From positions 124,001-188,000 of the forward strand of contig NW_026912123.1 in the NCBI RefSeq assembly GCF_963662255.1: a DNA stretch of 64,000 nt, written 5' to 3'. Made by a program: the position numbers and the translations under genes. Numbering within the stretch: position 1 is the first letter of the stretch; each line of letters starts with the position of its first letter. The notes beneath the pieces were generated by a model. The model made no database searches, was not told where the DNA came from, and saw only the letters and a list, made by a program, of their open reading frames with translations. Source of the DNA: Cinclus cinclus (Eukaryota; Chordata; Aves; Passeriformes; Cinclidae). Below, one piece after another: positions 38,701 through 52,020 of this stretch.

Positions 38701-41700
38701 CAATAGAAGCAAGGATCTATTATGCCACCATGGACGCCAAGAATCTAATGATTCATTGTGACATCAAGTGGCCTAAAAGGGCATGGGATGCATTGTGACA
38801 CCACAGGGGTTCAGAGAAGCAAGGATCCATTGTGACCCAATGGAGGCTAATAATCCCAGGATCCCATTTGACACCAGGGGGCGTAAAACGGCCAGGGATG
38901 AATTGTGACAGCATGGGGACCAATAGAAACAAGGAACCATTATGACACCATGGAGGCCAAGAATCAAATGGTTCATTGTAAGACCAAGTGGCCTAAAAGG
39001 GCTTGGAATGCATTGTGACACCACAGAGGTTAAGAGAAGCAAGGAACCATTGTGACCCAATGCAGGCTAACAATCTAATGGTCCCTTGTGGCACCAGGGG
39101 GTATAAAAAGGGCCAGGGATGAATTGTTACAGCACGGGGACCAATAGAAGCAAGGGTCTATTATGTCACCATGGAGGCCAAGAATCAAATGATTCATTGT
39201 GACATCCAGTGGCCTAAAAGGGCATGGGATGCATTGTGACACCACAGAGGTTAAGAGAAGCAAGGAACCATTGTGACCCAATGCTTGCTAAAAATCTAAT
39301 GATCCCTTGTGACACCAGGGGGCCTAAAATGGCCAGGGATGGATTGTTACAGCACGGGGACCAATAGAAGCAAGGATCTATTATGCCACCATGAACGCCA
39401 AGAATCAAATGATTCATTGAGACATCAAGTGGCCTAAAAGGGCATGGGATTCATTGTGACACCACAGGGGTTAAGAGAAGCAAGGATCCATTGTGACCCA
39501 ATGCAGGCTAATAATCCCAGGATCCCATTTGGCACCAGGGGGCGTAAAAGGGCCAGGGATGAATTGTGACAGCATGGGGCCCAATAGAAACAAGGAACCA
39601 TTATGACACCATGGAGGCCAAGAATCAAATGGTTCATTGTAAGACCAAGTGGCCTAAAAGGGCTTGGAATGCATTGTGACACCACAGAGGTTAAGAGAAG
39701 CAAGGAACCATTGTGACCCAATGCAGGCTAACAATCTAATGATCCCTTGTGGCACCATGGGGTATAAAAAGGGCCAGGGATGAATTGTTACAGCACGGGG
39801 ACCAATAGAAGCAAGGATCTATTATGTCACCATGGAGGCCAAGAATCAAATGATTCATTGTGAAATCAAGTGGCCTAAAAGGGCATGGGATGCATTGTGA
39901 CACCACAGGGGCTAAGAGAAGCAAGGAACCATTGTGACCCAATGCAGGCTAACAATCTAATGATCCCTTGTGACACCAGGGGGCCTAAAATGGCCAGGGA
40001 TGGATTGTTACAGCACGGGGACCAATAGAAGCAAGGATCTATTATGCCACCATGGAGGCCAAGAATCAAATGATTCATTGTGACATCAAGTGGCCTAAAA
40101 GGGCATGGGATGCATTGTGACACCACAGGGGTTCAGAGAAGCAAGGATCCATTGTGACCCAATGGAGGCTAATAATCCCAGGATCCCATTTGACACCAGG
40201 GGGCGTAAAAGGGCCAGGGATGAATTGTGACAGCATGGGGACCAATAGAAACAAGGAACCATTATGACACCATGAAGGCCAAGAATCAAATGGTTCATGG
40301 TAAGACCAAGTGGCCTAAAAGGTCTTGGAATGCATTGTGACACCACAGAGGTTAAGAGAAGCAAGGAACCATTGTGACCCAAAGCAGGCTAACAATCTAA
40401 TGATCCCTTGTGGCACCAGGGGCTATAAAAAGGGCCAGGGATGAATTGTTACAGCACGGGGACCAATAGAAGCAAGGGTCTATTATGTCACCATGGAGGC
40501 CAAGAATCAAATGATTCATTGTGACATCAAGTGGCCTAAAAGGGCATGGGATGCATTGTGACACCACAGAGGTTAAGAGAAGCAAGGAACCATTGTGACC
40601 CAATGCAGGCTAACAATCTAATGATCCCTTGTGACACCAGGGGGCCTAAAATGGCCAGGGATGGATTGTTACAGCACGGGGACCAATAGAAGCATGGATC
40701 TATTATGCCACCATGGAGGCCAAGAATCTAATGATTCATTGTGATATCAAGTGGCCTAAAAGGGCATGGAATGCATTGTGACACCACAGAGGTTAAGAGA
40801 AGCAAGGAACCATTGTTACCCAATGGAGGCTAACAATCTAATGGTCTCTTTTGACACCAATGGGCCTAAAAGGGCCAGGGATGGATTGTGAAAGCATGGG
40901 GCCCAATTAAAACCTGGTAAAATTATGCCACCATGGAGGCCAAAAATCAAATGATTCATTGTGACATCCAGTGGCCTAAAAGGGCATGGGATGCATTGTG
41001 ACACCACAGAGGTTAAGAGAAGCAAGGAACCATTGTGACCCAATGCAGGCTAACAATCTAATGATCCCTTGTGACACCAGGGGGCCTAAAATGGCCAGGG
41101 ATGGATTGTAACAGCACGGGGACCAATAGAAGCAAGGATCTATTATGCCACCATGGAGGCCAAGAATCAAATGATTCATTGTGACATCAAGTGGCCTAAA
41201 AGGGCATGGGATGCATTGTGACACCACAGGGGTTAAGAGAAGCAAGGATCCATTGTGACCCAATGGAGGCTAATAATCCCAGGATCCCATTTGACACCAG
41301 GGGGCGTAAAAGGGCCAGGGATGAATTGTGACAGCATGGGGACCAATAGAAACAAGGAACCATTATGACACCATGAAGGCCAAGAATCAAATGGTTCATT
41401 GTAAGACCAAGTGGCCTAAAAGGGCATGGGATGCATTGTGACACCACAGAGGTTAAGAGAAGCAAGGAACCATTGTGACCCAATGCAGGCTAACAATCTA
41501 ATGATCCCTTGTGGCACCAGGGGCTATAAAAAGGGCCAGGGATGAATTGTTACAGCACGGGGACCAATAGAAGCAAGGATCTATTATGTCACCATGGAGG
41601 CCAAGAATCAAATGATTCATTGTGACATCAAGTGGCCTAAAAGGGCATGGGATGCATTGTGACACCACAGAGGTTAAGAGAAGCAAGGAACCATTGTGAC

Positions 41701-44700
41701 CCAATGCAGGCTAAAAATCTAATGATCCCTTGTGACACCAGGGGGCCTAAAATGGCCAGGGATGGATTGTTACAGCACGGGGACCAATAGAAGCAAGGAT
41801 CTATTATGCCACCATGGAGGCCAAGAATCAAATGATTCATTGTGACATCAAGTGGCCTAAAAGGGCATGGGATGCATTGTGACAAGACAGGGGTTAAGAG
41901 AAGCAAGGATCCATTGTGACCCAATGGAGGCTAATAATCCCAGGATCCCATTTGGCACCAGGGGGCGTAAAAGGGCCAGGGATGAATTGCGACAGCATGG
42001 GGACCAATAGAAACAAGGAACCATTATGACACCATGGAGGCCAAGAATCAAATGATTCATTGTGACATCAAGTGGCCTAATATGGCATGGAATGCATTGT
42101 GACACCACAGAGGTTAAGAGAAGCAAGGAACCATTGTTACCCAATGGAGGCTAACAATCTAATGGTTCCTTGTGACACCAATGGGCCTAAAAGGGCCAGG
42201 GATGGATTGTGAAAGCATGGGGCCCAATTAAAACCTGGTAAAATTATGCCACCATGGAGGCCAAAAATCAAATGATTCATTGTGACATCCAGTGGCCTAA
42301 AAGGGCATGGGATGCATTGTGACACCACAGGGGTTAAGAGAAGCAAGGAACCATTGTGACCCAATGCAGGCTAACAATCTAATGATCCCTTGTGACACCA
42401 GGGGGCCTAAAATGGCCAGGGATGGATTGTTACAGCACGGGGACCAAAAGAAGCAAGGATCTATTATGCCACCATGGAGGCCAAGAATCAAATGATTCAT
42501 TGTGACATCAAGTGGCCTAAAAGGGCATGGGATGCATTGTGACACCACAGGGGTTAAGAGAAGCAAGGATCCATTGTGACCCAAAGCAGGCTAACAATCT
42601 AATGATCCCTTGTGGCACCAGGGGGTATAAAAAGGGCCAGGGATGAATTGTGACAGCATGGGGACCAATAGAAACAAGGAACCATTATGACACCATGGAG
42701 GCCAAGAATCAAATGATTCATTGTGACATCAAGTGGCCTAAAAGGGCTTGGAATGCATTGTGACACCACAGAGGTTAAGAGAAGCAAGGAACCATTGTGA
42801 CCCAATGCAGGCTAACAATCTAATGATCCCTTGTGGCACCATGGGGTATAAAAAGGGCCAGGGATGAATTGTTACAGCACGGGGACCAATAGAAGCAAGG
42901 ATCTATTATGTCACCATGGAGGCCAAGAATCAAATGATTCATTGTGACATCAAGTGGCCTAAAAGGGCATGGGATGCATTGTGACACCACAGGGGCTAAG
43001 AGAAGCAAGGAACCATTGTGACCCAATGCAGGCTAACAATCTAATGATCCCTTGTGACACCAGGGGGGCTAAAATGGCCAGGGATGGATTGTTACAGCAC
43101 GGGGACCAATAGAAGCAAGGATCTATTATGCCACCATGGACGCCAAGAATCAAATGATTCATTGTGACATCAAGTGGCCTAAAAGGGCATGGGATGCATT
43201 GTGACACCACAGGGGTTCAGAGAAGCAAGGATCCATTGTGACCCAATGGAGGCTAATAATCCCAGGATCCCATTTGACACCAGGGGGCATAAAAGGGCCA
43301 GGGATGAATTGTGACAGCATGGGGCCCAATAGAAACAAGGAACCATTATGACACCATGAAGGCCAAGAATCAAATGGTTCATTGTAAGACCAAGTGGCCT
43401 AAAAGGGCTTGGAATGCATTGTGACACCACAGAGGTTAAGAGAAGCAAGGAAAAATTGTGACCCAATGGAGACTAAAAATCTAATGATCCCTTGTGGCAC
43501 CAGGGGGTATAAAAAGGGCCAGGGATGAATTGTTACAGCACGGGGACCAATAGAAACAAGGAACCATTATGACACCATGGAGGCCAAGAATCAAATGATT
43601 CATTGTGACATCCAGTGGCCTAAAAGGGCATGGGATGCATTGTGACACCACAGAGGTTAAGAGAAGCAAGGAACCATTGTGACCCAATGCTTGCTAAAAA
43701 TCTAATGATCCCTTGTGACACCAGGGGGCCTAAAATGACCAGGGATGGATTGTTACAGCACGGGGACCAATAGAAGCAAGGATCTATTATGCCACCATGG
43801 ACGCCAAGAATCAAATGATTCATTGTGACATCAAGTGGCCTAAAATGGCATGGGATGCATTGTGACACCACAGGGGTTAAGAGAAGCAAGGATCCATTGT
43901 GACCCAATGCAGGCTAATAATCCCAGGATCCCATTTGGCACCAGGGGACGTAAAAGGGCCAGGGATGAATTGTGACAGCATGGGGCCCAATAGAAACAAG
44001 GAACCATTATGACACCATGGAGGCCAAGAATCAAATGATTCATTGTGACATCAAGTGGCCTAAAATGGCATGGAATGCATTGTGACACCACAGAGGTTAA
44101 GACAAGCAAGGAACCATTGTTACCCCATGGAGGCTAACAATCTAATGGTCTCTTGTGACACCAATGGGCCTAAAAGGGCCAGGGATGGATTGTGAAAGCA
44201 TGGGGCCCAATTAAAACCTGGTACAATTATGCCACCATGGAGGCCAAAAATCAAATGATTCATTGTGACATCCAGTGGCCTAAAAGGGCATGGGATGCAT
44301 TGTGACACCACAGGGGTTAAGAGAAGCAAGGAACCATTGTGACCCAATGCAGGCTAACAATCTAATGATCCCTTGTGACACCAGGGGGCCTAAAATGGCC
44401 AGGGATGGATTGTTACAGCACGGGGACCAATAGAAGCAAGGATCTATTATGCCACCATGGACGCCAAGAATCAAATGATTCATTGTGACATCAAGTGGCC
44501 TAAAAGGGCATGGGATGCATTGTGACACCACAGGGGCTAAGAGAAGCAAGGATCCATTGTGACCCAATGGAGGCTAATAATCCCAGGATCCCATTTGACA
44601 CCAGGGGTCGTAAAAGGGCCAGGGATGAATTGTGACAGCATGGGGCCCAATAGAAACAAGGAACCATTATGACACCATGGAGGCCAAGAATCAAATGATT

Positions 44701-46122
44701 CATTGTGACATCAAGTGGCCTAATATGGCATGGAATGCATTGTGACACCACAGAGGTTAAGAGAAACAAGGAACCATTGTTACCCAATGGAGGCTAACAA
44801 TCTAATGGTCCCTTGTGACACCAATGGGCCTAAAAGGGCCAGGGATGAATTGTGAAAGCATCGGGCCCAATTAAAACCTGGTACAATTATGCCACCATGG
44901 AGGCCAAAAATCAAATGATTCATTGTGACATCAAGTGGCCTAAAAGGGCATGGGATGCATTGTGACACCACAGGGGTTAAGAGAAGCAAGGATCCATTGT
45001 GACCCAATGGAGGCTAATAATCCCAGGATCCCATTTGACACCAGGGGGCGTAAAAGGGCCAGGGATGAATTGTGACAGCATGGGGACCAATAGAAACAAG
45101 GAACCATTATGACACCATGAAGGCCAAGAATCAAATGGTTCATTGTAAGACCAAGTGGCCTAAAAGGGCTTGGAATGCATTGTGACACCACAGAGGTTAA
45201 GAGAAGCAAGGAACCATTGTGACCCAATGCAGGCTAACAATCTAATGATCCCTTGTGGCACCATGGGGTATAAAAAGGGCCAGGGATGAATTGTTACAGC
45301 ACGGGGACCAATAGAAGCAAGGATCTATTATGTCACCATGGAGGCCAAGAATCAAATGATTCATTGTGAAATCAAGTGGCCTAAAAGGGCATGGGATGCA
45401 TTGTGACACCACAGGGGTTAAGAGAAGCAAGGATCCATTGTGACCCAATGGAGGCTAATAATCCCAGGATCCCATTTGACACCAGGGGGCGTAAAAGGGC
45501 CAGGGATGAATTGTGACAGCATGGGGAACAATAGAAACAAGGAACCATTATGACACCATGAAGGCCAAGATTCAAATGGTTCATTGTAAGACCAAGTGGC
45601 CTAAAAGGTCTTGGAATGCATTGTGACACCACAGAGGTTAAGAGAAGCAAGGAACCATTGTTACCCAATGGAGGCTAACAATCTAATGGTCCCTTGTGAC
45701 ACCAATGGGCCTAAAAGGGCCAGGGATGAATTGTGAAAGCATGGGGCCCAATTAAAACCTGGTACAATTATGCCACCATGGAGGCCAAAAATCAAATGAT
45801 TCATTGTGACATCAAGTGGCCTAAAAGGGCATGGGATGCATTGTGACACCACAGGGGTTAAGAGAAGCAAGGATCCATTGTGACCCAATGGAGGCTAATA
45901 ATCCCAGGATCCCATTTGACACCAGGGGGCGTAAAAGGGCCAGGGATGAATTGTGACAGCATGGGGACCAATAGAAACAAGGAACCATTATGACACCATG
46001 AAGGCCAAGAATCAAATGGTTCATTGTAAGACCAAGTGGCCTAAAAGGGCTTGGAATGCATTGTGACACCACAGAGGTTAAGAGAAGCAAGGAACCATTG
46101 TGACCCAATGCAGGCTAACAAT
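35763..46122 (+). repeat. Long block C2 (10.36 kb), second copy
   Basis: Co-linear with C1 over its whole length at an offset of 12,331 bp (56 monomers plus 11 bases, accounted for by 221-bp monomers). Private changes relative to C1 include GTGATATC near 40,742, ATTGCGACAGC near 41,988, CCTAATATGG near 42,077, GGAAAAATTGTG near 43,450 and GCATCGGGCC near 44,860. The right edge is sharp: at 33,792/46,123 CAATATAATG in C1 faces CAATCTAATG here, and the sequence continues instead as a copy of 18,599 onward. Confidence 0.88.
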
Positions 46123-49100
46123 CTAATGATCCCTTGTGGCACCATGGGGTATAAAAAGGGCCAGGGATGAATTGTTACAGCACGGGGACCAATAGAAGCA
46201 AGGATCTATTATGTCACCATGGAGGCCAAGAATCAAATGATTCATTGTGACATCAAGTGGCCTAAAAGGGCATGGGATGCATTGTGACACCACAGGGGCT
46301 AAGAGAAGCAAGGAACCATTGTGACCCAATGCAGGCTAACAATCTAATGATCCCTTGTGACACCAGGGGGCGTAAAAGGGCCAGGGATGGATTGTTACAG
46401 CACGGGGACCAATAGAAGCAAGGATCTATTATGCCAGCATGGAGGCCAAGAATCAAATGATTCATTGTGACATCAAGTGGCCTAAAAGGGCATGGGATGC
46501 ATTGTGACACCACAGGGGTTCAGAGAAGCAAGGATCCATTGTGACCCAATGGAGGCTAATAATCCCAGGATCCCATTTGACACCAGGGGGCGTAAAAGGG
46601 CCAGGGATGAATTGTGACAGCATGGGGACCAATAGAAACAAGGAACCATTATGACACCATGGAGGCCAAGAATCAAATGGTTCATTGTAAGACCAAGTGG
46701 CCTAAAAGGGCTTGGAATGCATTGTGACACCACAGAGGTTAAGAGAAGCAAGGAACCATTGTGACCCTATGCAGGCTAACAATCTAATGATCCCTTGTGG
46801 CACCAGGTGGTATAAAAAGGGCCAGGGATGAATTGTTACAGCACGGGGACCAATAGAAGCAACGGTCTATTATGTCACCATGGAGGCCAAGAATCAAACG
46901 ATTCATTGTGACATCCAGTGGCCTAAAAGGGCATGGGATGCATTGTGACACCACAGAGGTTAAGAGAAGCAAGGAACCATTGTGACCCAATGCTTTCTAA
47001 AAATCTAATGATCCCTTGTGACACCAGGGGGCCTAAAATGGCCAGGGATGGATTGTTACAGCACGGGGACCAATAGAAGCAAGGATCTATTATGCCACCA
47101 TGGACGCCAAGAATCAAATGATTCATTGTGACATCAAGTGGCCTAAAAGGGCATGGGATGCATTGTGACACCACAGAGGTTAAGAGAAGCAAGGAACCAT
47201 TGTGACCCAATGCAGGCTAATAATCCCAGGATCCCATTTGCCACCAGGGGACGTAAAAGGGCCAGGGATGAATTGTGACAACATGGGGCCCAATAGAAAC
47301 AAGGAACCATTATGACACCATGGAGGCCAAGAATCAAATGATTCATTGTGACATCAAGTGGCCTAAAATGGCATGGAATGCATTGTGACACCACAGAGGT
47401 TAAGACAAGCAAGGAACCATTGTTACCCCATGGAGGCTAACAATCTAATGGTCTCTTGTGACACCAATGGGCCTAAAAGGGACAGGGATGGATTGTGAAA
47501 GCATGGGGCCCAATTAAAACCTGGTACAATTATGCCACCATGGAGGCCAAAAATCAAATGATTCATTGTGACATCAAGTGGCCTAAAATGGCATGGAATG
47601 CATTGTGACACCACAGGGGTTAAGAGAAGCAAGGAACCATTGTGACCCAATGCAGGCTAACAATCTAATGATCCCTTGTGACACCAGGGGGCGTAAAAGG
47701 GCCAGGGATGGATTGTTACAGCACGGGGACCAATAGAAGCAAGGATCTATTATGCCACCATGGACGCCAAGAATCAAATGATTCATTGTGACATCAAGTG
47801 GCCTAAAAGGGCATGGGATGCATTGTGACACCACAGGGGCTAAGAGAAGCAAGGATCCATTGTGACCCAATGGAGACTAATAATCCCAGGATCCTATTTG
47901 ACACCAGGGGTCGTAAAAGGGCCAGGGATGAATTGTGACAGCATGGGGCCCAATAGAAACAAGGAACCATTATGACACCATGGAGGCCAAGAATCAAATG
48001 ATTCATTGTGACATCAAGTGGCCTAAAATGGCATGGAATGCATTGTGACACCACAGAGGTTAAGAGAAGCAAGGAACCATTGTTACCCAATGGAGGCTAA
48101 CAATCTAATGGTCCCTTGTGACACCAATGGGCCTAAAAGGGCCAGGGATGAATTGTGAAAGCATGGGGCCCAATTAAAACCTGGTACAATTATGCCACCA
48201 TGGAGGCCAAAAATCAAATGATTCATTGTGACATCAAGTGGCCTAAAAGGGCATGGGATGCATTGTGACACCACAGGGGTTAAGAGAAGCAAGGATCCAT
48301 TGTGACCCAATGGAGGCTAATAATCCCAGGATCCCATTTGACACCAGGGGTCGTAAAAGGGCCAGGGATGAATTGTGACAGCATGGGGACCAATAGAAAC
48401 AAGGAACCATTATGACACCATGAAGGCCAAGAATCAAATGGTTCATTGTAAGACCAAGTGGCCTAAAAGGGCTTGGAATGCATTGTGACACCACAGAGGT
48501 TAAGAGAAGCAAGGAACCATTGTGACCCAATGCAGGCTAACAATCTAATGATCCCTTGTGGCACCATGGGGTATAAAAAGGCCAGGGATGAATTGTTACA
48601 GCACGGGGACCAATAGAAGCAAGGATCTATTATGTCACCATGGAGGCCAAGAATCAAATGATTCATTGTGAAATCAAGTGGCCTAAAAGGGCATGGGATG
48701 CATTGTGACACCACAGGGGTTCAGAGAAGCAAGGATCCATTGTGACCCAATGGAGGCTAATAATCCCAGGATCCCATTTGACACCAGGGGGCGTAAAAGG
48801 GCCAGGGATGAATTGTGACAGCATGGGGACCAATAGAAACAAGGAACCATTATGACACCATGAAGGCCAAGAATCAAATGGTTCATTGTAAGACCAAGTG
48901 GCCTAAAAGGGCTTGGAATGCATTGTGACACCACAGAGGTTAAGAGAAGCAAGGAACCATTGTGACCCAATGCAGGCTAACAATATAATGATCCCTTGTG
49001 GCACCAGGAGCTATAAAAAGGGCCAGGCATGAATTGTTACAGCACGGGGACCAATAGAAGCAAGGACCTATTATGTCACCATGGAGGCCAAGAATCAAAT

Positions 49101-49370
49101 GATTCATTGTGACATCAAGTGGCCTAAAAGGGCATGGGATGCATTGTGACACCACAGAGGTTAAGAGAAGCAAGGAACCATTGTGACCCAATGCTTGCTA
49201 AAAATCTAATGATCCCTTGTGACACCAGGGGGCCTAAAGTGGCCAGGGATGGATTGTTACAGCACGGGGACCAATAGAATCAAGGATCTATTATGCCACC
49301 ATGGAGGCCAAGAATCAAATGATTCATTGTGACATCAAGTGGCCTAAAAGGGCATGGGATGCATTGTGAC
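46123..49370 (+). repeat. Segment copied from the 18.6-22.9 kb region
   Basis: About 46,123-48,650 matches 18,599-21,126 at 27,524 bp, and about 48,650-49,370 matches 22,006-22,726 at 26,644 bp. With the end of C2, the 27,524-bp match spans about 43,586-48,650 without a break. Shared rare variants are CCCTATGCAGG, CCAGGTGGTATAAAAA, AATCAAACGATTC and AATGCTTTCTAAAAATC, and the ACGACAGGGG change near 49,371 equals that near 22,727. It forms most of the spacer between C2 and C3. Confidence 0.82.
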
Positions 49371-51999
49371 ACGACAGGGGTTAAGAGAAGCAAGGATCCA
49401 TTGTGACCCAATGGAGGCTAATAATCCCAGGATCCCATTTGGCTCCAGGGGGCGTAAAAGGGCCAGGGATGAATTGTGACAGCATGGGGACCAATAGAAA
49501 CAAGGAACCATTATGACACCATGGAGGCCAAGAATCAAATGATTCATTGTGACATCAAGTGGCCTAAAATGGCATGGAATGCATTGTGACACCACAGAGG
49601 TTAAGAGAAGCAAGGAACCATTGTTACCCAATGGAGGCTAACAATCTAATGGTTCCTTGTGACACCAATGGGCCTAAAAGGGCCAGGGATGAATTGTGAA
49701 AGCATGGGGCCCAATTAAAACCTGATACAATTATGCCACCATGGAGGCCAAAAATCAAATGATTCATTGTGACATCAAGTGGCCTAAAAGGGCATGGGAT
49801 GCATTGTGACACCACAGGGGTTAAGAGAAGCAAGGAACCATTGTGACCCAATGCAGGCTAAAAATCTAATGGTCCCTTGTGACACCAGGGGACCTAAAAT
49901 GGCCAGGGATGGATTGTTACAGCACGGGGACCAATAGAAGCAAGGATCTATTATGCCACCATGGAGGCCAAGAATCAAATGATTCATTGTGACATCAAGT
50001 GGCCTAAAAGGGCATGGGATGCATTGTGACACCACAGGGGTTAAGAGAAGCAAGGATCCATTGTGACCCAATGGAGGCTAATAATCCCAGGATCCCATTT
50101 GACACCAGGGGGCGTAAAAGGGCCAGGGATGAATTGTGACAGCATGGGGTCCAATAGAAACAAGGAACCATTATGACACCATGAAGGCCAAGAATCAAAT
50201 GGTTCATTGTAAGACCAAGTGGCCTAAAAGGGCTTGGAATGCATTGTGACACCACAGAGGTTAAGAGAAGCAAGGAACCATTGTGACCCAAAGCAGGCTA
50301 ACAATCTAATGATCCCTTGTGGCACCAGGGGGTATAAAAAGGGCCAGGGATGAATTGTTACAGCACGGGGACCAATAGAAGCAAGGGTCTATTATGTCAC
50401 CATGGAGGCCAAGAATCAAATGATTCATTGTGACATCAAGTGGCCTAAAAGGGCATGGAATGCATTGTGACACCACAGAGGTTAAGAGAAGCAAGGAACC
50501 ATTGTTACCCAATGGAGGCTAACAATCTAATGGTCTCTTTTGACACCAATGGGCCTAAAAGGGCCAGGGATGGATTGTGAAAGCATGGGGCCCAATAGAA
50601 GCAAGGATCTATTATGCCACCATGGACGCCAAGAATCAAATGATTCATTGTGACATCCAGTGGCCTAAAAGGGCATGGGATGCATTGTGACACCACAGGG
50701 GTTAAGAGAAGCAAGGAACCACTGTGACCCAATGGAGGCTAATAATCCCAGGATCCCATTTGGCACCAGGGGGCGTAAAAGGGCCAGGGATGAATTGTGA
50801 CAGCATGGGGACCAATAGAAACAAGGAACCATTATGACACCATGGAGGCCAAGAATCAAATGATTCATTGTGACATCAAGTGGCCTAAAATCGCATGGGA
50901 TGCATTGTGACACCACAGGGGTTAAGAGAAGCAAGGATCCATTGTGACCCAAAGGAGGCTAATAATCCCAGGATCCCATTTGGCTCCAGGGGGCGTAAAA
51001 GGGCCAGGGATGAATTGTGACAGCATGGGGACCAATAGAAACAAGGAACCATTATGACACCATGGAGGCCAAGAATCAAATGATTCATTGTGACATCAAG
51101 TGGCCTAAAATGGCATGGAATGCATTGTGACACCACAGAGGTTAAGAGAAGCAAGGAACCATTGTTACCCAATGGAGGCTAACAATCTAATGGTTCCTTG
51201 TGACACCAATGGGCCTAAAAGGGCCAGGGATGAATTGTGAAAGCATGGGGCCCAATTAAAACCTGGTACAATTATGCCACCATGGAGGCCAAAAATCAAA
51301 TGATTCATTGTGACATCAAGTGGCCTAAAAGGGCATGGGATGCATTGTGACACCACAGGGGTTAAGAGAAGCAAGGAACCATTGTGACCCAATGCAGGCT
51401 AAAAATCTAATGGTCCCTTGTGACACCAGGGGGCCTAAAATGGCCAGGGATGGATTGTTACAGCACGGGGACCAATAGAAGCAAGGATCTATTATGCCAC
51501 CATGGAGGCCAAGAATCAAATGATTCATTGTGACATCAAGTGGCCTAAAAGGGCATGGGATGCATTGTGACACCACAGGGGTTCAGAGAAGCAAGGATCC
51601 ATTGTGACCCAATGGAGGCTAATAATCCCAGGATCCCATTTGACACCAGGGGGCGTAAAAGGGCCAGGGATGAATTGTGACGGCATGGGGTCCAATAGAA
51701 ACAAGGAACCATTATGACACCATGAAGGCCAAGAATCAAATGGTTCATTGTAAGACCAAGTGGCCTAAAAGGGCTTGGAATGCATTGTGACACCACAGAG
51801 GTTAAGAGAAACAAGGAACCATTGTGACCCAAAGCAGGCTAACAATCTAATGATCCCTTGTGGCACCAGGGGGTATAAAAAGGGCCAGGGATGAATTGTT
51901 ACAGCACGGGGACCAATAGAAGCAAGGGTCTATTATGTCACCATGGAGGCCAAGAATCAAATGATTCATTGTGACATCAAGTGGCCTAAAAGGGCATGG
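49370..51999 (+). repeat. 1,541-bp (seven-monomer) tandem duplication
   Basis: About 49,370-50,458 recurs at about 50,911-51,999 with an offset of 1,541 bp. It includes TTTGGCTCCAGGGG, GGTTCCTTGTG, the TCCAATAG form of unit 5 and CCCAAAGCAGG. The two stretches are separated by about 450 bp that contains a hybrid monomer (see the junction near 50,594). The second stretch is also the left end of long block C3, so this duplication sits at the C3 boundary and may mark how C3 was joined on. Confidence 0.78.
50590..50604 (+). repeat. Hybrid junction, subtype II fused to subtype III inside unit 5
   Basis: The monomer starts as subtype II (TTTTGACACCAATGGGCC, TTGTGAAAGCATGGGGCC) but after GGGGCCCAAT continues as subtype III (AGAAGCAAGGATC, TATTATGCCACCATGG with GACGCC) instead of the expected TAAAACCTGG. 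I saw this combination only here. The switch point lies within the shared CCCAAT word, at about 50,592-50,597. The simplest reading is an unequal crossover between a subtype II and a subtype III monomer. Confidence 0.75.
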
Positions 52000-52020
52000 G
52001 ATGCATTGTGACACCACAGG
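51950..52020 (+). repeat. Site of a one-monomer (220-bp) deletion in C3
   Basis: C1 (about 24,440-24,710) and C2 (about 36,770-37,040) have here a subtype III monomer carrying AATGCTTGCTAAAAATC and GGACGCC. C3 goes straight from the preceding subtype IV monomer to the one after it, and the offset to C2 drops by exactly 220 bp. The breakpoint cannot be placed more closely because both flanks are the same repeat. Unequal exchange by one monomer explains it. Confidence 0.8.

Noticed and set aside
23432..46122. C1/C2 duplication as an assembly artefact
   Set aside because: The two copies have private point changes scattered along their length and different flanks, and C3 carries its own indels. 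That favours real copies, though only long reads can settle it.
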